The position numbers were made by a program, and so were the translations under genes. From an uncultured Collinsella sp. (lineage in GTDB: Bacteria; Actinomycetota; Coriobacteriia; Coriobacteriales; Coriobacteriaceae): a stretch of DNA of 64,000 nt. A model generated the notes under the pieces. That model ran no database searches. It saw only the letters and a program-made list of their open reading frames with translations, and was not told the origin of the DNA. Below, in pieces: positions 60,597-64,000 of this stretch (its first letter is position 1; each line of letters opens with the position of its first letter). Location of the stretch: contig CATWVA010000005.1 in NCBI GenBank assembly GCA_958354105.1, positions 1 to 64,000 on the forward strand, read 5' to 3'.

Positions 60597-61430
60597 CTAG
60601 GCCAGGATGCCGGCCGCGGAGAGGGCGATGCCGCCCACGATGGCGATCACGAGAAGCCAACCGGTGTTGACGTTCTTCTTGATGAGCCAGTACATAAGGC
60701 CGGTGAGGCCAAGGGAGATCATCTGGGGCATCATGCCGTCCAGGATGTCCTGGATAACGACGGTGCCGTCAGCGAACTGCAGCGGGGTGGTGGCGCCGAT
60801 CAGCGTAGCGATCATGCCGCCCACGGACATAAGACCCACGATGCCGCAGACATACATGAGCTTCTCCATGAGGTCGCCACCCTGGAGCTTGCTCAGGTAC
60901 TCGTGGCCGCCCTGGTAGCCGATCTTGGCAGCGAACCACGTGATCAGCACGGAGGGCACGATGGAGATGAGCATGGCCAGGATCGGACCCATGATGGAGC
61001 CCTGCTGAGCCAGCTGAACGCCCAGGCCAAAGGCGATAACGCGGATGGTGCCCTGGAAGAAAGAGTCACCGATGCCGGAAAGCGGGCCCATGAGGGAGGT
61101 CTTGACCGCGTTAATCGAATCGGGATCGAAGTTCTCGGGATCCTTGGCGTACTCCTCCTCCATGGAGGCGGCGAGGCCTAGGACAAAAGCGCTCGTCTGC
61201 GGGGTGCAGTTGTAGAACGCCATGTGACGGTGGTAAGCCTCTTTCTTAGCAGCGAGCTGCTTGGGGTCGGACTCGTCCGGATAGAGGCGATCGAGCGTGG
61301 GGACCATGCCGTAGAGGAAGCCCATGTTCATCTGACGCTCGTAGTTCCAAGAGGCCTGGATGGCCCAGGAGCGCCAGAAGAACTGGCTGACCTTCTTGTT
61401 CAGGGACACGTCCTTGATTGCGGTTGCCAT
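60597..61430 (-). CDS. Mannose-family PTS IID component, locus 4
   Basis: 277 aa from the Met at 61430 (MATAIKDVSLNKKV, AAGGAGG upstream); the frame from 61547 is rejected. ASWNYERQMNMGFLYGM, FYNCTPQTSAFVLGLAASME and VKTSLMGPLSGIGDSFFQGT are the IID landmarks; the C-terminus is a hydrophobic helix. 13 nt after the IIC stop. Confidence 0.94.
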   Translation of the reverse strand: MATAIKDVSLNKKVSQFFWRSWAIQASWNYERQMNMGFLYGMVPTLDRLYPDESDPKQLAAKKEAYHRHMAFYNCTPQTSAFVLGLAASMEEEYAKDPENFDPDSINAVKTSLMGPLSGIGDSFFQGTIRVIAFGLGVQLAQQGSIMGPILAMLISIVPSVLITWFAAKIGYQGGHEYLSKLQGGDLMEKLMYVCGIVGLMSVGGMIATLIGATTPLQFADGTVVIQDILDGMMPQMISLGLTGLMYWLIKKNVNTGWLLVIAIVGGIALSAAGILA

Positions 61431-61443
61431 AGTGTGTTCCTCC

Positions 61444-62238
61444 TTAGTCTTCGTCGTCTTCGAGCGGATCGTAGTCGGAATCGACACCGGCGGCTGCATG
61501 GGAACCGTTGAACTTGAAGCCCATGAAGACGATAGCCAGGCACACACCGATCAGAGCGACCGCGATGACGGACAGGTTGAGGTAGGCGGCGAGCAGGAAA
61601 CCGATGAACAGGAACGGGGTCATACCCTTCTTGATCATCATGGTGAGCAGCAGGGCCAGACCGTAGGCGGTCATGATCTTGGTCGAGACGTTCAGACCAA
61701 CGGACAGCCACTCGGGAACCATGTTGACGATGGCTTGGACCAGGTCGGTACCGACAAAGACGGCCAGGAAGATCGGCAGGAAGTACATGATGGCGTACAG
61801 ACCGGAGCCGGCGCAGATGTGCATGCGGTAGGCGGTCTTGAACTTGCCGTTATCAATCGCGCTATCGGCCACATGGGTGAGGGCGGCGATGATGGAACGG
61901 AACACGATGCCGAGGAGCTGACCCAGGACGGCGACCGGGATGGCGATCGTCATGGCGGTCTCGGCGGAAGCATCGGTCAGGCACGCGAAGGCAGCTGCCA
62001 CGATGCCGCCCAGGACCATATCGGGCGGAACGGCGGCGCCGACCTGCACCAGGCCCATGGATACGAGCTCGACGGCGGCACCGACGGCAAGGCCGGTGGG
62101 CACATCGCCCAGCAGCAGACCGACGAGCGTGGCGCCAACGAGGGGCTGCTCGAAGTTAAGACGGCCGAGCAGGCGGGAGTCCCACATGCAGAACACGCCG
62201 ACGAGGCCGACGAGCACCGCACTGATGAACGTATTCAT
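61444..62238 (-). CDS. Mannose/sorbose-family PTS IIC component, locus 4
   Basis: 264 aa membrane channel subunit. FEQPLVGATLVGLLLGDVPT and GAAVPPDMVLGGIVAAAFAC are the EII-Sor signatures; an acidic tail (DSDYDPLEDDED). Start at 62238 after AAAGGAGAAGG; 36 nt after the IIAB stop. Confidence 0.94.
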   Translation of the reverse strand: MNTFISAVLVGLVGVFCMWDSRLLGRLNFEQPLVGATLVGLLLGDVPTGLAVGAAVELVSMGLVQVGAAVPPDMVLGGIVAAAFACLTDASAETAMTIAIPVAVLGQLLGIVFRSIIAALTHVADSAIDNGKFKTAYRMHICAGSGLYAIMYFLPIFLAVFVGTDLVQAIVNMVPEWLSVGLNVSTKIMTAYGLALLLTMMIKKGMTPFLFIGFLLAAYLNLSVIAVALIGVCLAIVFMGFKFNGSHAAAGVDSDYDPLEDDED

Positions 62239-62274
62239 ACCCTTCTCCTTTCAGTCAGGCAAAAGCCTGGTTGA

Positions 62275-63198
62275 TTACAGCTTGGCGTCGATGTCGACGC
62301 TCTGATACGTGGGGGTCTGCTGGACGTAGAGCTTGATGCCCATGTCGAGCAGCTGGTTGACGTCGGCCTTCTGGGTGGCGTCGAAGAAGACGGAGCTGTC
62401 CTTGCCGCCGACCTGATCGGCACCGTCGTGGTTGGCGGTGGCGCCCAGGTTGATGGCGTCGAGCTTGTAACCCTGGCAGAACTGCAGCATCTCGGCCGTG
62501 TTGCCAAAGACGAACATGACGCGCTCGCCGAGGGTGTTGAGCTTGTCCATCTTGGCGAGGGCACGCTCGACGGTGAAGACGTTCAGGCGCACGCCCTGGG
62601 GCTTGGCCAGCTTAAGAGCGCCCTTCTTGATGTCATCGTTGGCGGCAGCGTTGTCGACGACGATGATGCGCTCGGCCTGAACCTTGGTGGTCCAGGTAAA
62701 GACGACCTGACCGTGCAGCAGACGGTAGTCAAGACGCGCGAGGACGATCTTGGCGGGACCGGAGCTGTGACGGGGCGCCTTAGCCTTCTTGGCGGGAGCC
62801 GCGGCAGCCTCGACCGGTGCGTTGGGGTTGGTCAGACCGGCGCGGGCCTCGTTGATGAGGGCCGCGAGCTCGGCACCCTTGACGGGGGCGGGGCTCATAG
62901 CGAGCGTCAGTGCCAGCGGAATGTTGAAACCGCTGATCACCGTGAATGCCGCACCGTTGCGGGAAAGCTCGACCATGCTGTTGTTGACCGAGCTGCCGAG
63001 CATATCGGTCAGCACATAGACGGTGTCGTCCGCGTTGAACGTGGCGATCATGGCGTCCACCTTGTTGGTGATGGGCTCCTTGTCGTCACGAGCAAGCGAC
63101 ACGACGTGGACGTTCGACACGTCACCGAGAACCATCTCGAGCGTGTCTTTGGCGCCTGCGGCCAGGCCGCCATGAGATGCGAGAATGATCTGATTCAT
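62275..63198 (-). CDS. Mannose-family PTS IIAB fusion protein, locus 4
   Basis: 307 aa. IIA domain at 1-125 with the phospho-His in IILASHGGLAAGAK (His9) and VLTDMLGSSVNNSM. An Ala/Pro/Lys linker (about 126-148) leads to the IIB domain at 150-307 with phospho-His in RLDYRLLHGQVVFTW. Gene order IIAB-IIC-IID is that of classical mannose permeases. It is the only fused IIAB in the window. Probable operator ACGT-N5-ACGT 33 bp upstream. Confidence 0.95.
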   Translation of the reverse strand: MNQIILASHGGLAAGAKDTLEMVLGDVSNVHVVSLARDDKEPITNKVDAMIATFNADDTVYVLTDMLGSSVNNSMVELSRNGAAFTVISGFNIPLALTLAMSPAPVKGAELAALINEARAGLTNPNAPVEAAAAPAKKAKAPRHSSGPAKIVLARLDYRLLHGQVVFTWTTKVQAERIIVVDNAAANDDIKKGALKLAKPQGVRLNVFTVERALAKMDKLNTLGERVMFVFGNTAEMLQFCQGYKLDAINLGATANHDGADQVGGKDSSVFFDATQKADVNQLLDMGIKLYVQQTPTYQSVDIDAKL

Positions 63199-63230
63199 CT
63201 TGCCTCCTCCTTTTCGTTATGGTCATTATA

Positions 63231-63243
63231 ACGTCTTATACGT
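63231..63243. promoter_or_regulatory. Putative GntR operator of the third PTS operon
   Basis: ACGT-CTTAT-ACGT inside a longer inverted repeat AACGT-N5-ACGTT, upstream of the IIAB start at 63198. Same half-sites and spacing as before the locus-4 GntR gene. Confidence 0.5.
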
Positions 63244-63381
63244 TGCGGATATTGCTAATTAGTATAAAGACCGTTCGCGGGTGAAAATCGACCGTTGACG
63301 GGTTTAACGTACTTGAAACGTTGGGGCTGGGCAGGCCGGCACTGGCGGGATAACCCCAAGTCGGACCCTGCGCGCAATCCC

Positions 63382-64000
63382 CTATCGCACGAAGTACCAG
63401 GGGCTTTCCTGCACGGTGGGTTCCAGCGCGATGCCGGTGCGCTCCTTAAACAGATCCATGTCCTGCGTTTTCTCCGTCCACCACGCGTTGGGCTTAAAGG
63501 TCATGCTCTCAGCGACATGACCGACAAATACGCTGTTGCGCAGCTTGGAGAAGTCGGTGTTCATAATCAGGATGGACATGAGCACCAGCACAATACCCAG
63601 GACCTTGATCGCGCCGGCGGACTCGGCATAGACACCAATGCCCACCAGTACGGTGACGACCGTCTCGAAAGACATTACGACGGGAACTTTCGATGTCTCG
63701 AGCCCCATGGACAGACCCTGCATATATAAGATGTAAGCCACGGCTGTGGGGATGAGTCCAAAGCCAAGGAACAGCAGCAGCAGCTGTGGCGACATTGCCG
63801 CGGCGACATCCGGCCACGGAGCCGCGATAGCCGCCATAACCGCACCGCCAAAAACAAGGCCCCAAAACGTGACAGCCAGCGGGTGGACCGTCTTGGTTGC
63901 TATCCGGCTAAACACCGCGAGCGACGCCCCACAAAAGCCTGCAATCACGCCCGACGTGACGCCCCAAACCGAAAAATGGAAACCGGAAAGGTCGCCATTA
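63382..64000 (-). CDS. EamA/DMT family transporter (5' end missing)
   Basis: At least 206 residues; the reading frame stays open to base 64000, so the N-terminus lies outside. Visible are the second EamA repeat (SGVIAGFCGASLAVFSRIA; LLLFLGFGLIPTAVAYILYM; MSFETVVTVLVGIGVYAE) and a C-terminal cytoplasmic tail of about 45 residues that is longer than usual. The substrate is unknown. Not closely similar to the EamA protein at 12.7-13.7 kb. Confidence 0.85.
   Translation of the reverse strand, partial: NGDLSGFHFSVWGVTSGVIAGFCGASLAVFSRIATKTVHPLAVTFWGLVFGGAVMAAIAAPWPDVAAAMSPQLLLLFLGFGLIPTAVAYILYMQGLSMGLETSKVPVVMSFETVVTVLVGIGVYAESAGAIKVLGIVLVLMSILIMNTDFSKLRNSVFVGHVAESMTFKPNAWWTEKTQDMDLFKERTGIALEPTVQESPWYFVR

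Overview
The window looks like a chromosomal stretch of a gut Coriobacteriia, most likely Collinsella or a close relative. This is an inference from the high GC content, the abundance of mannose-family PTS operons paired with SIS-domain sugar enzymes and GntR/UTRA regulators, an LDH-type dehydrogenase, and protein resemblance; no search was run. Most genes are on the minus strand.

Layout: 0-2.6 kb, a nickel-type ECF transporter (ATPase cut by the window edge, T component, fused NikMN-like S component) behind a promoter that overlaps a textbook NikR-like palindrome. 2.7-7 kb, pheS-pheT behind a T-box leader, with large hairpin repeats between and after the genes. 7-13.7 kb, an M32 carboxypeptidase, glmM, a DUF4012 cell-envelope protein and an EamA exporter. 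13.8-22.9 kb, the most unusual locus: two SipW/ER-type signal peptidases, a membrane-anchored McrB-like AAA+ ATPase, a DUF2357/McrC-like coiled-coil protein and four paralogous secreted proteins. They share an ATYAWF-type signal and a C-terminal W-[LI]-E-G-x-D motif. More paralogs lie at 31.8-33.8 kb (two intact, one fragment) and at 36.3-37.4 kb, the last in an operon with a PilZ (c-di-GMP receptor) gene. An IS110/IS1111-family element at 34.3-35.8 kb splits another gene.

Four loci pair a GntR/UTRA repressor with a SIS-domain enzyme of the fructosamine-6-phosphate deglycase type, and three of them include mannose-family PTS genes: 26-30 kb (IIB, IIC, frameshifted IID, no IIA), 38.7-43.4 kb (IIA, IIB, IIC, IID), 52.2-54.1 kb (SIS and GntR only) and 56.4-63.2 kb (IIAB fusion, IIC, IID, SIS, with the GntR about 6 kb away). 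Together they suggest uptake and breakdown of Amadori products or other amino-sugar conjugates. Putative operators can be read for three of the four regulators.

The remainder is a tRNA-Val, an M16C peptidase, a hicAB toxin-antitoxin module behind SOS-box-like sites, 5-formyl-THF cyclo-ligase, two nuclease-like hypothetical proteins sharing upstream direct repeats, metA, an L-2-hydroxyacid dehydrogenase, recQ, a YitT membrane protein, a HAD phosphatase and a second EamA transporter cut by the window end. Intergenic DNA is rich in dispersed palindromic repeats of at least five types.
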